From Stropharia rugosoannulata (lineage: Eukaryota > Basidiomycota > Agaricomycetes > Agaricales > Strophariaceae), in the NCBI GenBank assembly GCA_028532985.1, contig JANCIK010000001.1:2418001-2482000 (forward strand): a DNA stretch of 64,000 nt, read 5' to 3'. Shown here piece by piece: positions 11,448-23,385 of the stretch. A program made the position numbers and the translations under genes. The first letter of the stretch is position 1, and each line of letters begins with the position of its first letter. The notes beneath the pieces are model-generated. The model saw only the letters and a program-made list of their open reading frames with translations. It did not search any database and was not told the DNA's origin.

Positions 11448-11966
11448 TCAGCGCAGCGCACGAGGAGAAAGACCCACAGGAAAGAATTCCTCCTGGTAAA
11501 AGACCTGGGTGGCATAGTGAAGTTGTTGGAAGTGTTCAGAGTGAGGGAGGGTGCCGTAGCGCTCTGCATCAGTAGTACCACACAAGCGCAGGACGAGCTC
11601 GCTATAGTGAAGTTGAGCGCACAAGTGCGAGATGCGAGGCGAGTGACAGGTAGCTTCGGTCAGCGCCAGTGCCCGCTACAAGGATGTCAGAGCCGTGCAC
11701 GAGAAGGCTGGAAAAAGGGGACATGCGCGCACCGCATGGTCTTGAACGTGACGCATCATGTCTAGGCAGATGGTCATGGGGAGCAGCGGTTCAGTCGCAG
11801 CCTCAAGAATAAAATGAAGGGCGCCTATGTAGATGCGGCAGACGCGATCATGATCATTGAGCGGAATATCAGCTAGTGCCCGCTTGGGCAGAGCAGCTAA
11901 ACGCAGGAAGGAAGGATCAGACCTCGCGCGCTGAAGGAGATTACTTTCGGTATTAAGGGAGGGCAT
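11448..11966 (-). CDS. Gypsy-1 antisense accessory protein C (about 153 aa)
   Basis: Two exons, 11966-11733 and 11675-11448. The phase-0 intron starts GTGCGC and itself contains the GCGCGCA motif. Start chosen because MPSL(N/S)TESNLL is shared with Gypsy-2, although the frame is open further upstream; a TATATATA stretch lies at 11997-12006. The protein is a small, mostly helical one with conserved blocks RVCRIYIGALHFIL, LCAQLHYSELVLRLCGT and DAERYGTLPHSEHFQ. No signal peptide or membrane segment, and no domain I recognise. It sits between D and B, all three on the minus strand with separate TATA boxes, so they look like individual genes and not an operon. Confidence 0.8.
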
Positions 11967-12036
11967 GATGATAAGAGACAGGGTCATTGCTGGACCATAT
12001 ATATTACAAAACCGTCCATCAGATGAGCGCACGGGC

Positions 12037-12517
12037 TCAATCGTAGCTAATATCATCTACTACAAGGGCGGCGTCAGGATCTACGTCTAGAACGGTGGTG
12101 CCTGTTGGTTCAGAAGGTGGGAGGTTGTGAAAAGGCATGCCAAGATGGCTGTACCGATCGAGAAGGTGAAGGGCGGCGTTACTGAGCATGCGTGCATCGA
12201 AATGATCATCGCTAAATCTGCGCTGAGCGCGGCCTTCGTAAAACACGATCGTCATGACTAAAGCCAGGAATTGACGGTTGAAGTCGATAAAACGCAAAGG
12301 CAGTGTAATGCGATCCTAGAGGAAAACGTCAGCAGAGGAAGCGCTTGCATAAACATAAGGACTTTACCAGTGCGCGCACAAGGGACTGAGCAGACTGTAA
12401 AAGAAAGTGAAAAGGGCCGTTGTTGCAGTCCTCTGCGAGCTCCGCATGAACGGCGAGTTGTCTCAGTAAAACAGTAAATTGGCGAGCCACAGCGGTGCGC
12501 TGATATCGGAGAGCCAT
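12037..12517 (-). CDS. Gypsy-1 antisense accessory protein B (about 142 aa)
   Basis: Two exons, 12517-12368 and 12315-12037, phase-0 intron (GTAAAG...CTCTAG). The protein begins MALRYQRTAVARQF and has conserved blocks LLRQLAVHAE, FIDFNRQFLALVMTIVFYEGRAQRRFSDDHF and NAALHLLDRYSHLGMPFH. It ends in an acidic VDPDAALVVDD tail. Function unknown; the helical repeats suggest protein-protein contact. TATAAA (complement of 12557-12562) is about 40 bp upstream, inside the internal purine-tract module. Gypsy-2 encodes a homologue with the same intron (44867-44395). Confidence 0.8.
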
Positions 12518-12538
12518 AGCAGAAGGCAGAGAATCTGA

Positions 12539-12577
12539 CAACTGGGGACAGTTGAATTTATAGTGGGGGGGAGAGAT
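12539..12577 (+). other. Internal PPT-like module, Gypsy-1
   Basis: Inverted repeat CAACTG-GGGA-CAGTTG (12539-12554), then an AT-rich spacer with TTTATAG, then a purine run GGGGGGGAGAGA (12565-12576). The 3' PPT region has the same design (15605-15641). The module is conserved in Gypsy-2 (44898-44936). It could be a central polypurine tract for second plus-strand priming, or a promoter element of gene B. Confidence 0.5.
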
Positions 12578-13016
12578 GGCCTAGCCAAGCAGACATAAAT
12601 CTTGCAGCTTAAGGAGATACGGCAGAAAGATCAGAAGTGCAGGGCAGAAATGGCAGTTGGCTAGCATATATGCATAGGCATATCTTTCATATGCGCGCAT
12701 CGCAATTATACTCGCCCACCGTAGAAAGACAGGAGCAGAAGTTAGTGGGCACATACAAGCAAGTGGACATTGGTCATATGCGTGCATGGCACTTGTAGCC
12801 GCTCAAAAGAAATCAGGCTATTAGACATCTTAAAAAGATAAAGCACTTAAAAATTACACAGGAGAAAGCACAGGAGAAAGACAAGAGAATAATTAGAAGC
12901 ATATAATAGTAAACAAAAACTATTCTACATATGCTAGATAGAATAGTAAGGGAGAGGACAAGAAGGGAATATAGTAAAGAGAAGATAAGCGCCAAGATGC
13001 GCGCCCCGCAGCAAGA

Positions 13017-15095
13017 CTAAGCCTCCATATTATCACCATCTTCTTCCTCAGCAGAGGCTTCGGGATTCGAATCTTCGGCAACCACAGAGGAGGACTTGTA
13101 CGAACGGGCAGGAGCTTTACCTTTCCCTTTCCCTTTTCCTTTTCCCTTGGACGACTTGGCCTTTGAAGAACCAGCAGTAGGGACTTTGGAAGCTTTGGAT
13201 GGTTGAGGGGCAGGAGTGAAGGTAGAAGGGTCCTGACGAGGATATGCGGGATTGTAAAAGGAGGACGGCGGCGCGGACTCGATAGGGTGATCAGAATCCA
13301 ATGGCAGACAGAGCGCATCGTAGGAGACGCAGAGCTGCTCGAGATCCATAGACCGAAGGGCATCGAAGGTCTCACAGTCAGTGAAGCGAGAACCAATAAT
13401 GACATTGGTAGGCAAAGTCACAGCCATAGCCTGCGCGAGCTGCACAAGCTGGATAAGTTCCGCAAAATAGAGGCGCTGGAGGCCTCGACGAGCCTCCTCC
13501 GCGGCGCGTGCTTGCTGACTGAAAGCGTCAAGGCGGGCGAAGGAGGCCTGTAATTCTGAAAAGAAAGAAAGGAATAAGTAATAGAAGAAAAAGAAAAGAA
13601 AAAGAGATGCGCGCACCATGAGGAGAAGTGCGGTACCAACCAGAGGTACCTTCTAGTGCGCTGTCGAGCTCAGTGCCGGTCATGGTATGCAGACAGGGGC
13701 CCTGACCCCCTAGGCGGCAACTTGCGCACTTCCTGCCAGGACCGCGAAGGATACAAAGATGCTTGAGGGAAGGAGAGTTGGAAGACTCGTCCTGGGGGCG
13801 TCCGCAAAGGGAGCACGTAAAGCCGGGCTAAGGAAGGATATAATAAGTAAAAAGCTAAAGAGGAGAAAACGAAGAGACAAACTATAATCGCCTTGCGCAG
13901 CGCTTCTTCAGGAGGGAGTTGGGCCATGCTTATGGCGTCGGGTAGAGGCTCGCCAGCCAACGCCAGGGACGCATGGTAGACTCCAGGAAGAAGATTGTAA
14001 ATAGGGTACGTCGAGCGATATTGGGATTTAGAAGAATCGACGCCCTTCAGGCGTGGAAGCTCTTCGAGGCCGCTGGGAATGGCCTCTAAGGGGACGACCT
14101 TCGTATGCGATGCGCGCGCCTTGGGAACGTGAGGAGAGGCGCGCACGGTAGAAGGCCCCGCTACAGCCTCTTGAATCACTAAATAAATAAAATTAATTAA
14201 AGGAGGCATCAGATAGAAAAAAGAGGAAATAAAGTACCAGTACCAGCGGTTTTACGCGTACGTTTGGTAAGGGGGACTGGAGGGACAAGCAAAGTCGAAA
14301 TTGGGACGAGCGCGGCGCGCTTGCGTTTGGCAGGCACGGCGGGGGGAGGCTCGATGGGCATAGGATCCGGAGAAGGCGGAGGCGGGGTTGGAGAAGGCGC
14401 GGCGCGCTTGCGTTTGGCAGGCACGGTGGGGGGAGGCTCGATGGGCACAGGATCTGGAGAAGGCGGAGGTGGGGTTGGTGAAGGAGAGGCGCGCCTCTCT
14501 TCGGAAGGGGGGGCGGGCGGTGCTTCAACGACCCTTCCACCGTCTGTGGACTCTCCCATCTCCACATCGGTACTGGTCGACGCCAGTGGCACATACTCTA
14601 GGCGAGGCTCGGGCTCGCTTCCAGGGGACCAGGAAGGTGGGAACGCGGTGAGAAACGCGCGCGTGTAAGAGGGCAGCTGGAAGAGAATGAGCGCAGCGCA
14701 GCAACACAAAAAGATGGACTATGTACCGGCTCAAGGTCGGACTCGGTGTACCATACGGTGCGCTGCGTGGGATCGGAGGACGCCCAACCAAACACGGGGT
14801 CGTCGTTCTCGAAGGCGAGCAAGGAAAGAAGGAGCACGAGTTCGCGTGTGCCCGCATGGTGAGACGCGTCGAGGGGGAAGGCGAGAAGGTGGTGCTCGAG
14901 GGCGAACCCGAATTGTTCGCGCACCGAGTGGAACTGCGCAGTTTCGTCGGGAGATAGGCTGTCGCACGCGCTCAATTCCTCCAACATATCGTATCGTGCG
15001 AGCACCGGTCGGAGGCGGTGGAAGTGATCAGCTATCTCGCCCTCGCGAACGGCGGTCTTCTGCTTGCGATTGAGGCTGCGTTTGTGGAAAGCCAT
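13017..15095 (-). CDS. Gypsy-1 antisense accessory protein A, Cys-rich (about 609 aa)
   Basis: Five exons: 15095-14727, 14676-14238, 14178-13883, 13827-13641, 13555-13017, all GT-AG with consistent phases. Order: charged helical N-terminus (RRL-RPVLA-YD); a Pro-rich region with two tandem SPTPPPPSPDP units each followed by PAKRKRAA (possible nuclear signals); a conserved block YRSTYPIYNLLPGVYHASLA; a putative zinc finger in exon 4 (Cys 373, 376, 393, 402, 405, 413, with His 391); a coiled coil; and a Lys/Gly-rich basic tail (GKGKGKGKGK). Start ATG 15095 matches Gypsy-2 (MAF...). An ORF with a GTG at 15116 also exists but is less likely. TATATAAA lies about 98 bp upstream. Best candidate for a nuclear, nucleic-acid-binding protein; that role is inference. 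Confidence 0.8.
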
Positions 15096-15604
15096 GAAGT
15101 CGCGATGAGATGCCACTGTGAGATAAGAGGGGAAAGCAGCAGGAGGTGACGAAGGATGATAGGAGAGATGGGCTGAAAAGGATCCAAGGAGGTTTATATA
15201 AGTTTGGAGGAATAGCGAAGGAAAATTCTGGAGCAGGGGAGAAGCCAGACGGCGAGGAGCGCATGTCGAATAAACTTTCCGGCGATGTACTAGAACAGCG
15301 AGCCGCAGAAGAAAGGCACGGCAGGGCCCAAAACAGGAAAAGGGAGGGTCTGACTAGGACGATGACTCAGGGCTGATCAGAGAATAGTAATGGGGAGACC
15401 ATCACCGGCGACAGGTCAGCAAGTAATGTAAAGGGGCGGTGCGCACATCAGCGCGCAAGTGGCGTCTTGAAGACGTTTAGTCTGAGAAGGGCTCTGTGGG
15501 GATGCCAAAGAGGAAATCAAGAAACCAAATGGAGAGATGACTCAGAACGGTGCTTCAGGGAAACTAGTAGACAGTTACTACGCAGGCGAGGCGCGCATCT
15601 GGAA

Positions 15605-15641
15605 TTGACTGAGGACAGTCAAGATTTTAGTGGGGGGGAGA
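15605..15641 (+). other. Gypsy-1 3' polypurine tract with inverted repeat
   Basis: GGGGGGGAGA (15632-15641) abuts the 3' LTR and primes plus-strand DNA synthesis. It is preceded by TTGACTG-AGGA-CAGTCAA (15605-15622), a 7-bp inverted repeat with a 4-nt loop that is also present in Gypsy-2. Confidence 0.85.
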
Positions 15642-16856
15642 TGACAGGGCTGCTTTTTGGCTACGGGTGTAAACAGTCAGAAGGTCCGTTAGTGGGATAG
15701 CTGCGCGCGGGAGAACACAGAGAGACTAGAGTTGAGCCTGACTCATAGTCTATAGCTATCAGCGCGCATCATGACTACAAGCGCCTGCGCGCACCTATTG
15801 TGAGAAGGATTGGGCAGCGAACTGTACAAGTTTTTAAAAAGTGCATAGCTTGGCCATCTGTGCGGGCAATTAGGTGTGCGTAGAACGGTTAAGCACCAGC
15901 CAAGTGCGGTGTGAGTACAGCTGAGCGAGTACCAAGGGCGGTGTGAAGGGCTGTGCGCGCATCTCATGTGCGCGCATCGCAAAGGTAGAAATTGCCTAAG
16001 TCCACACATCATGTGACCGTGGCGGCACGCATCAAAAGACGCGCAAAAGCCCGAGGGAACAAACGACATGCGCGCAGCGAATGCCAAGGGGATCAGGACA
16101 CTCGAAGGGAAGCCCGGATGCGATGCGCGGACCTTTGGCCGCGCGTTGCTAGTATTTACTTTACCTTATTATTAGTACACATGCGCGCATCGCATATAAA
16201 CCTGTATCCTTGTCTATAGTAATTTAAGCAATTGTCTACCCACTAGATCTGTGTGCTGGGTTCTGTCCCAGGCCGTCAGCGGGCTGTGTTTAGCTTTTGT
16301 TAGGGTTTTAACTGTGAAGTGTTTGTGAATCATAGGAGTTTTGGATAGCTTCTGACCACCGGGTCATTTGGAGAGCTCAGTGAGGAGTCAGTACAACCGT
16401 GTACGGAAACTTGCACTGTAGTGTTTAGACTGTGAGACTGCACCGCCGGGTGAAAGACTTTGGAGAGTCTTGGATTGTTGGACTTTGGAGAGTCCGCGCA
16501 TCGCACGAGGTCACCGGACCCGGAAGTGCGCGCAGCGAAGCCGTTCGCTAAAACAACTTATTTCATTCATCATTTTGCCTAGCGCACGCCACTAGCAACC
16601 GGGCTCTATCCGGGATTTACTAGAATTAAACCCCTCCTTACAAACGAACTTGCAGGCACTACTTGCTATTACAAAGACTAGAGGACACGAGGTGCGCGCA
16701 TCGCACGCCCAAAACGGGAACCAGAGCAGAGCATAGATTATACTACCATTTAGTTGAGGGCGTTCGCTCGATCTAAGGGATAGGATCTCGCTCCGCTGGG
16801 TGTGTGTGTGTGTTGTGTTTCGCGCTTTCGAGTCTAGCTACGCAGTAGACCTCTCA
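15642..16856 (+). repeat. Gypsy-1 3' LTR
   Basis: 1215 bp, TG...CA, followed directly by the ACGC target duplication. It supplies the 3' end of the element RNA. About 98-99% identical to the 5' LTR. Confidence 0.95.
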
Positions 16857-16860
16857 ACGC

Positions 16861-19800
16861 GAAGGATCATGCAGAAGCGTACAACGACGCTGCTAATGCT
16901 GGCGCAGGCGATCTTGATTTTGAGATGGGCAATGAAGCTTGCGCGGGCAATCCTGTTCCTGCCACCGATGAAACTGACAAGAACCTTCATGCTTACACGG
17001 GCGACAATAATCTTGCAGTCGGTGACTTTGACATGGACAACGATACTGGAGTCGATTTTTTTTGCTTCGAATATGATAACAATGCAGACATCATTGCCGG
17101 CGTGGGCAAGAATCCTGGCGATGATAATGACATCGGCAGCAGTGTGCATGAGCATGCTGTTGACAATGCTTTCGAGATGAATGACTTCGTTGAAAAGGAG
17201 AACATCAATAAAACTGGTTACACAGTTGATCAATGTAACGACGGCGATGACGGTGGAGAGTGCATTGATGTTGAAAGGGAGGGCAACAATGAAGATGGAG
17301 AAGGCGGCAATGAAGATGGAGAAGGCGACGATGAAGATGGAGAGGCCGACGATGAAGACAGAGAGGCTGACGATGATGAAGAGGCCCACACTAAAGATGG
17401 CAGGATCGAGGAACCAGATGGTACTGCAAAAATTGTGAAAAGCTCTGCGGACACAAGCAGTGGCGAGAGTGAGGCGGGGGAGGATGACATGGACGTTGAT
17501 GAACTTAACGACGACCACAGCGGAAGTGGCACTGTCCAACATGCGCAGGCAAAGAATGCTGCTCGTCGTGCAGCGCATGCAAAGAACGCTAATCCGTTAT
17601 TATCATTGCAGAGAGCTCCACCGAAGCCCCGTCGAAAGAAAGCGCATAGTGTCACTAGTTCAGTAAAGCAAGGTCGGAAAGTTGACTACAACTCTGAAAT
17701 TTATGCTTCACCGCCGCCGAAACATGTAAAGACGATTGCCGCTTTCAGACCAGCCATCAAGATTCAGGTATGCTTGTTGTTGTTGATCATGATGTTCCAT
17801 AATGGACAATTGAACAAATTTTAATCCAAGGACGAAATGATCACGCTGGAACACAGAAAGTGTTGCAAGGTTGTGAAGAGTCACTTAGTAACCGCTCACG
17901 ACATAAATGGCCATGAGCACCAATTTACGTTTCGTAACAACGTAAGGTTCTTTACTGCTAGTTGCGGTGATCATGCAATACTAACACATAATTGACATAT
18001 TAGATGTATTTGGATGTTTCGTCGTTGTGGGAAATTGCTCAACATGTGCAGCGTACGTACGTATATTCAGAGGATAAACAATTCATACCTTTGCATGTAC
18101 GCTGCATCAACGAGCCTCCGGAGACAACATTGTCCATTTTCTGCGGCTTCACGAAGTCTCACTTCGAAGAGCTAGATTCTCGAAGTCTACAGCGACTATT
18201 CTGCTCGCACCATTTTGTCATTCCCAATGACAACGCTACATTGTCATTTGACGAACAAGGGTTACTGACTCTTGAAAAGACAATGACATCCCATGTATCC
18301 ATCCAAGGTAAGAACATTGTCTGGACTGCTTAGAAATGCTGATGCCGACTTCGAACATCCAACAGACCAGTCCATCTATGTGGAAGACTATTTGGACATA
18401 AAGGCTTGTCGGAAACAAGAAAAAACTGGTACACTACAGCAACTTCTTACTGCCACTTCGCAGGAGTTGGCGCCCGTTATGTGTACCCTTAATTTTCCAA
18501 TGAGTCTCTGTGGAGTTACTCGTTCCACATATTTCTCTGAGTTTGAGGCCTGGTTTCAAACTCAAGACCGGCCGTTTTGCAAGAACGTCCCCTTCCCCAC
18601 CTCTGCCATGCACTGCGGGCAAGCAGCAACGACCGGTGGGAAACATTGGGTGCACATCTCCTGTGAAGGCGAAGCAACCAAACTCTCAGTTAGATGTGGG
18701 GCCATATGGTTAGCCTTGGGATGCCCTGTCTACAATAACAAAGCCGATATCAGAAGTCTACCTGACCACAGTTTCAGTTTCCTTTCAGCCGCACATCTTT
18801 TCACTGGAGGCTTCTGTCCGAATGACGCAACTTCAGGAGCATGGGATTATGAAGCAATATACGCAGGCGCAGGGACAACAGTGTAAGTGCAATACCTTTC
18901 CTACTCAGTCTCATATAACATGTGCTATAGTGTCATCAGGCCGAACACCCCTTGCATGATATATACAATTGAGAACTCCATATGCCACATGCGACATTTT
19001 TATTCCACAAGCACCATATCGGACACATTTTATGGACTTGTACATAGTCTAATGGGAGGACCAGCTGTCACTACTTCATCCCGCCCTGCCGCTCGTGCGC
19101 TACTGTTACGCATGCTCCAGTATTTCCATTTGTCATTCGTTATTCGCGGGGAAGATCACTCAAGTATGTTGACACTGGTTTTGATGCTGAAAGTACTGAC
19201 ATATATTTTAGCTTCGGCTCACCTTCCTGACCTAAATGATATCAAAGGCATCGCCGATTTTTTGAATCTGTGTCACATTGGGATATTATACAATGCACTA
19301 GACAGACAGTCATACCCAAGAACAGGCCAAACCAAGATGGAACACTTCCTCATGGAGGGACATGACGAGAATGAAATTTCACAAGAAGAGAGGAAACACA
19401 TTGTGTACGCGAGAGGAATATCTCTGGAACTCATTCTCTGGCTAAATTCTAGGTACATCTTGAGGATATCAAATGCGGGTCATAAAGAGGATCATCATGA
19501 CACCAAAATTACGAGCGTACAATCAATCCATCTGATAGAGCAGAGCCTATGCATTATCTTTTATAACAAGCAGCGCCTTCAAGATCTAGAAAACATTGAA
19601 ACATCTACGAATGGCGATAGCAGCGGGCAGGATGATGATAGCAGCACAATGGGTGACGCAGTGGAGAATGAAGTCATCGTCTCATCAAAAGCCCTTGAGC
19701 TACAAATAGGGTGGGCAATAGCAACCGTACCATGGGTGACTGATTGGGACTTAAAATTGAACGCACACAAGCAAGGCTATAAAACTCGAATCGCAGACCA

Positions 19801-20112
19801 GAATGACCGCTTCAATTGCATGAATATGCAGTTTCAAAATTATGACATTTTCAGACCTGTGCGGCAGCCGCACGAGGTGAGCTCTCTATATCAGCCTTGC
19901 CAGGGTAAACCCATCTTTCCTTCACATGCAAAGTTCAACAGCTGATGCATCTTATAGATTCTCAAGAAATCTTCGATAAGGGTCTAACAACCGGAGACAA
20001 GCTTTATATGTGCGATCACGGCAGAGTATGGTCCATGATGTCAGACGCTTTGAAAAGAAGCGCAGACGATCTTTCGGGTGATGATGTACCGGCCAAGCGT
20101 CGGCATATCTAG
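16861..20112 (+). pseudogene. JmjC-like gene, left copy, 3' part (resumes after Gypsy-1)
   Basis: The exon cut at 908 resumes after the target-site duplication and runs to 17767. It is a very acidic segment with repeated E/D-D-G-E units and an 'RRKKAHS' basic patch. Later exons are 17831-17941, 18004 to about 18262 or 18307, about 18334-18883, about 18930-19162 and 19212-19875, then a last exon of about 19960-20112 ending in a basic PAKRRHI tail, possibly a nuclear signal. The exons around 18.6-19.1 kb read like the JmjC-type cupin proteins of Agaricomycetes: an H-x-S...G-E-x-T stretch, then RPNTPC-MIYTIENS and HFYSTSTISDT. Known relatives, from memory, have an Fe-binding His where this protein has Cys (PNTPH) and HxD/E where it has HxS, so activity is doubtful. 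The junction near 18262-18334 is uncertain. Confidence 0.65.
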
Positions 20113-20919
20113 CAAACGGACTTTGCTTGATGTTCTTTCAGATATATAATTTGGCTACAATCAATTCTTGAAAGTGTCAAGTATCACAAACCTTCTTTGT
20201 ATTTGCAGGGACTGTAATATGTGATTTAAATGTTACAAACTCCTTCAAGTATTTACGTGGCGCATCATAATCTACAAGATTGCCACCAATATTTTGTCAA
20301 GTATTAAATTGGAGTGGTGGTATAATGTTGTTATATACGGTGTTGCCATCTTACCCAAGTATTACATTGCTTTTACCTTGTTATACGCATTACAGAGCCT
20401 TTACAACGCATTACTCCTCCCTATCCATTTTTCCTCTTTTTACTGATGGTAGCGAGTCTTGAGCGAGTCTGAGCCGCTGACGATAATTGAGTGCGATGCG
20501 GTCGCGGTGCCGTACTGCGTACCGGTCCATTCTTAGTCATGTCTTTTCCAACGAGGAGCTGACTAAGCCAATTAGTCAGATCCTGTCTATCCAGGTGCTG
20601 ACATAAACGATAAATATAGCACGTGAGAGAAACAGACTAACCTTAGAGTGTAGCGCTACAGGTTTGTCAGCGGTGATTTGCTTAGCTAATTCGCACTCTT
20701 GCTCTGCACCACCGTGAACGCTCGCAAGTTTTCATGTCGGACCTCCGGGTAACGTTGCAAAACATTACAGATTTCCGATGGCAAACTCATTTCATTTCAC
20801 ATCTAGAGAGTGTTTCTCGATTTTGAAGCTGCTGATGCTGATGGCTCGGATTCTGAAGATTCTGATGGGAGTGGGTTTGACGACGGGCCCAGATTTCTTG
20901 AAGGTATGGGGTGACGCGT
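20113..20919 (+). other. Intergenic tail of left arm with an acidic exon fragment
   Basis: No complete gene here. From about 20815 to 20905, after an AG acceptor-like site, there is a short open acidic stretch (DFEAADADGSDSEDSDGSG...) resembling the acidic C-terminal tails of Plavaka-type proteins. It is also present in the right arm (about 56725-56636). In the right arm it ends a few codons past the repeat boundary; here it runs into 11 unrelated bases and then the Gypsy-2 LTR. Probably a gene remnant. Confidence 0.4.
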
Positions 20920-22332
20920 TGACAGGCCTGCGTTTACACCAAGGCTGTAAGTGGCCACAGCGGGCGGTTTGGGCTGGAGTGCAGGGGTACAGCGGAGCGG
21001 TGACTAGCCTGGTCAGCCGTCTCAGCGCTCAGCGCATGCATCACAAATCATCACGCGTGTGCTCAGCGGGCGGTTGTGTGGGGTTCAGCGGACTGTACAG
21101 GCCATAAGTACACAGCTGAAGTACCCGGAATAGCAGTCAGCGGGGCACATAACGGTTACTGCCGTCCCAGCGGAAGGCAGGAGTACAGCTGAGCAGAAAG
21201 TATCAAAGGCGACGAGCAGGACTGTGTGTAGACGGCGTCTCAAAGGGACTCAGCGGAACACATCACGAAGGCGAAATTTGCCTAAGTCCACTCGTCAGGT
21301 GACCGTGGCACGCGCGCTGGAGCGTGTGATGCCCGAAGGAATAAACAACGCACACAGCACGGGCTCCGCTGGGGAACTTTGGCAGCAGTAACCAGGCCTC
21401 GATGACCAAGACGGAACCGCCCAGCGGAGTTTAACAGTGGCTCTCGGCGGAGGCTGGTAACACAACAGGATCAGGTCGCGCTCAGCGGAGTAGCCATCAA
21501 GGTGCCCAGCGGAGGCACATGCGCTCAGCGGACCTTTGGTCCGGCGTTGCTAGTATTTACTCTCCACCTAAATTAGTACACAACGCGCGTCTATATAAAC
21601 TTGTAATTGTAACTACGGAAATCAAGCAATTGTCTACCCACTAGATCTGTGTGTTGGGCTCCGTCCCAGACCGTCAGCGGGCTGTGTTTAGCTTTTGTTA
21701 GGGTTTTACTGTGAAGTGTATTGTGAATTATAGAAGTTTTGGATAGCTTCTGGCCACCGGGTCATTTGGAGAGCTCAGCGGGGAGTCAGTGCAACCGTGT
21801 ACGAAAACTCGCGCTGTAGTGTTTTGAGAATTGAGACTGCACCACCGGGTGAACGAGGTTCTGGATAGCCTCAGCGGAATAGGACTTTGGACAGTCCCAG
21901 CGGAACGACTTTGAATAGTCAGCGGAGCGAGGCACAATTGGGAATACCAGCTTGTGTGAGCATCTGCATCGGTCACCGGACCTCAAACCCACTCAGCGGA
22001 ATAAGCCCCGCGGAGCCACCATCAAAACTATACCTTACTATCGATACCCTGCGCTCAGCGGAGGTCGCCCAGACATTAATCTGAGACTTCTAGAATTAAA
22101 CCCCTCCTTAAAAACGAACTTGCAGGCACTGTACAGCGGACATCTGGACGAAACTTACGAGACCCTTAAACATCACGATCCGCTCAGCGGAGAGGTACCA
22201 GGAGAGCGTAGACATCTATAACCCGCTTAGTTGAAGAGCGTCGCTCGATCTAGGTGATAGGATCTCGCTCCGCTGGGGTTGTGTGTGTTGTGTTTCTTGT
22301 GATTCGAGTCTAGCCCCGCGGCAGACCTCTCA
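20920..22332 (+). repeat. Gypsy-2 5' LTR
   Basis: 1413 bp, TGACAGG...CCTCTCA, with TATATAAA at 21592-21599. The ends and the last about 400 bp align with the Gypsy-1 LTR; the U3 part differs greatly and is full of CTCAGCGGA-type motifs. Confidence 0.95.
21592..21599 (+). promoter_or_regulatory. TATA box of the Gypsy-2 LTR promoter
   Basis: TATATAAA after ACGCGCGTC, at the place matching TATAAA of Gypsy-1. The flanking GCTAGTATTTAC and CAAGCAATTGTCTACC blocks are shared by both families. Confidence 0.6.
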
Positions 22333-22334
22333 TC

Positions 22335-22351
22335 TGGAGCCCACCGCGAGG
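22335..22351 (+). other. Gypsy-2 primer binding site
   Basis: TGGAGCCCACCGCGAGG, two bases after the LTR, identical to Gypsy-1. Confidence 0.7.
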
Positions 22352-23297
22352 GGTAGGTTCAGAAATCTCATATAGTGTTTCGGGGACCACGGCTTAGCGC
22401 CTATTACAAAACATTTCAAAAATTTCAAATACAACGGGGACGAGTAACAAGCGAGGCAAATTTCCTGCACCGTCGTCGCTAGCAGAACCAGCGGAGGCTA
22501 GACCATCATTTGGTATACTACCTCCGAGCGGGCGATCGACTAGGAGCAAGAAAGACGCTGAGCTTGTGGAACCATTGGTGATTACACCTACTCGAGATAG
22601 AAAAGCGAAGAGGAAAGCAAGGGAAGAGGCGTGGCTACAGATAGAAACGCAGGATCTTGCTCAGCGCGTACCAGGAGCGCTTACAGAGAGTGACTCAGAG
22701 CGGGAGGACGGGCCCAGCGGATTCTGGGGACCGCCTTCTGGAATTGAAACAGACGACCGCTCAGCGGACGGAGACATTACGCTTGAAGTTGCACCATTTG
22801 GCTCATCAGATAGCCAAGCTACTCAAGACACACCTCCTCCGTTTTCGGAAGTATTCGAGACTGCTAAGAGATCCGCTCAGCGGACGACAGATAATAGTGA
22901 GAGTGAGGCCGAGCGCGTGGCCAGAGATATATTTGAAGGGGACTTGTCAGACCTTTCCACAAGTGAACACGAACCGCCCCCTGAAATTATCACCATGCCT
23001 AAGGAAACGTCTATGCCTGTGCGCGGAGCGCGCGGTGCACCAAGCTTCGACCCCTCCGCTGAGCGTGATGAACTCCCACGCTACTTCGAGGACTTAGAGG
23101 ACTGGTTCAAGCGCGCTGAGGTGACGGAGGATGATGAGAGGAGAGGCTATGTAATCAAATATGTACCCATGCAGACAGCGGAGGAGTGGAAGAATTTACC
23201 AGGCTATTGTCGGAAACTCCCTAGGCCCCTGATCATGCCGATCATGGCCGTTTAGACGTGCCGGCCTGATTATGCCTGAACAAGGGACAAGTCACCA

Positions 23298-23385
23298 TGA
23301 TCAGATAGACGGTTTAGTCTGATCAGATAGACGGCTTAGTCTGATCAGATAGACGGCTTAGTCTGATCAGATAGACGGCTTAGTC
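23298..23385. repeat. Four 22-bp tandem repeats near the left end of Plavaka-1
   Basis: The unit starts TGATCAGATAGACGG and is repeated four times; the first copy has one T for C. More TGATCA sites lie on both sides and at the right end (35382-35424). Probably transposase binding sites. Confidence 0.85.

Larger units (their letters stand above)
909..16856 (+). mobile_element. Gypsy-1: Ty3/gypsy LTR retrotransposon with four antisense accessory genes
   Basis: A 15.9-kb element with LTRs at 909-2127 and 15642-16856, PBS at 2130, gag-pro-pol on the plus strand (about 2207-9473), four spliced genes on the minus strand (15095-9601), and a PPT abutting the 3' LTR. The target-site duplication ACGC (905-908 and 16857-16860) is confirmed by the uninterrupted sequence in the right arm near 60685. 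The LTRs start TG and end CA. Nonsense codons at 4858 and 8808 mean it is not autonomous as read. Its sequence is saturated with GCGCGCA(T/A)CGC-type motifs. It inserted into an exon of the JmjC-like gene in the same orientation. Confidence 0.95.
1..20908 (+). repeat. Left arm of a long inverted repeat (interrupted by Gypsy-1)
   Basis: Positions 1-908 joined to 16861-20908 are the reverse complement of 56635-61593. The arm runs off the left edge of the window, so its full length is unknown. I find only a 4-nt deletion (near 88), a 1-nt difference (near 19657) and about four transitions over 4.96 kb. The similarity stops at GAAGGTATG (20900-20908), 11 bp before the Gypsy-2 LTR. Confidence 0.95.

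Noticed and set aside
14260..14670. Plus-strand Gly-rich frames opposite protein A
   Set aside because: Complement of the Pro-rich tandem units; composition and lack of conservation argue against coding.
16838..17578. Long antisense frame (246 aa) opposite the acidic exon, repeated at 59964-60692
   Set aside because: It mirrors the GAA/GAC-rich repeats of the sense exon and gives a hydrophobic low-complexity peptide; a shadow, not a gene.
23298..23385. Regular short repeats that could suggest a CRISPR-like array
   Set aside because: Units are contiguous without spacers and lie just inside a transposon end; subterminal binding sites fit better.
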